In this document: piece after piece, positions 4,846 to 5,062 of the stretch
Position numbering within the stretch: position 1 is the first letter of the stretch
Layout of the letters: the number at the start of each line of letters is the position of its first letter
From: Acidobacteriaceae bacterium
GTDB taxonomy: Bacteria; Acidobacteriota; Terriglobia; Terriglobales; Acidobacteriaceae
Assembly: GCA_030040115.1 (NCBI GenBank)
Contig: JASHUH010000630.1
Span: 1-5,062, forward strand
DNA: 5,062 nucleotides
Direction of reading: 5' to 3'
Program-made: the position numbers and the translations under genes
The notes under the pieces: generated by a model
Seen by the model: only the letters and a program-made list of their open reading frames with translations
The model's database searches: none
Told to the model about the DNA's origin: nothing

Positions 4846-5062
4846 ATGCCACCCGCGCAAGACCCCTACGACCTCCTTCCCTACCCCGGTTTCCCCTATC
4901 CCCAGACCCATCCCAACCGCCTTGCGGTGATGGGCATTCTGCACGGCCTGTCGCCGGCTTCGGTCGAATCCTGCCGGGTGCTCGAAATCGGCTGCAGCGA
5001 AGGCGCCAACCTCATTCCCATGGCCTACGCGATTCCCAAGAGCAACTTCGTCGGGTTCGATG
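4846..5062 (+). CDS. class I SAM-dependent methyltransferase, N-terminal part
   Basis: Only the first 72 codons are in the window; the 3' end lies beyond it. The N-terminal segment YDLLPYPGFPYPQTHPNRLA (8-27) resembles the opening of methyltransferases that carry a C-terminal regulatory domain, where a Pro/Tyr-rich stretch leads into THPxRLA. The class I SAM-binding motif I follows as VLEIGCSEGANL (45-56), with the glycine-rich loop Gly49-Cys-Ser-Glu-Gly53. FVGFD (68-72) fits the end of strand beta-2, where the acidic residue contacts the SAM ribose. The substrate cannot be told from this fragment. A GAGGAG site and a Pro-rich N terminus typical of the family support the ATG. The gene lies 413 bases after topA and probably has its own promoter. 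Assignment to the methyltransferase superfamily is firm; the subfamily is from memory of its motif. Confidence 0.88.
   Translation, partial: MPPAQDPYDLLPYPGFPYPQTHPNRLAVMGILHGLSPASVESCRVLEIGCSEGANLIPMAYAIPKSNFVGFD

Noticed and set aside
4482..4944. Overlapping minus-strand frames of 76-121 codons near the methyltransferase
   Set aside because: They overlap each other and run antisense into the methyltransferase start. The products are Arg/Gly-rich without recognisable domains.

Overview
The window carries two complete plus-strand housekeeping genes and the start of a third: dprA (141-1325), topA (1754-4432), and the first 72 codons of a probable SAM-dependent methyltransferase (from 4846, cut by the window edge). 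The DNA is GC-rich, with strong G/C preference at third codon positions in all three genes. No insertion sequence, CRISPR array, tRNA or rRNA is visible. The organism is a GC-rich bacterium. The dprA-topA order is seen in many phyla (for example Bacillus), so it does not identify the lineage. The protein style and the methyltransferase type would suit Acidobacteriota, but that is inference only.

Layout. 1-140 is a leader with a possible sigma70-type promoter, small inverted repeats and a strong Shine-Dalgarno site for dprA. 141-1325 is DprA, with an N-terminal helix-hairpin-helix-like region, a Rossmann-like DNA-binding core and a C-terminal winged helix. 1326-1753 (428 bp) has no convincing protein gene but is rich in complementary segments: a three-way-junction-like fold (1390-1468), a 16-bp perfect palindrome (1506-1521), and a long bulged hairpin with a large internal loop (1543-1660). 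1754-4432 is type IA topoisomerase I with a long zinc-ribbon tail. 4433-4845 (413 bp) holds a short repeat directly after the topA stop, a weak small reading frame interrupted by TAA, and a foldable leader in front of the methyltransferase.

Functionally, DprA protects incoming single-stranded DNA and loads RecA during transformation, while TopA relaxes negative supercoils. Both are DNA-maintenance genes and are often neighbours. Here they are well separated, so they need not form one tight operon. The methyltransferase has no evident link to either. The best candidate for something undescribed is the structured dprA-topA spacer, which may encode a non-coding RNA or a topA leader. All folds were paired by eye, without energy calculation or comparative data.
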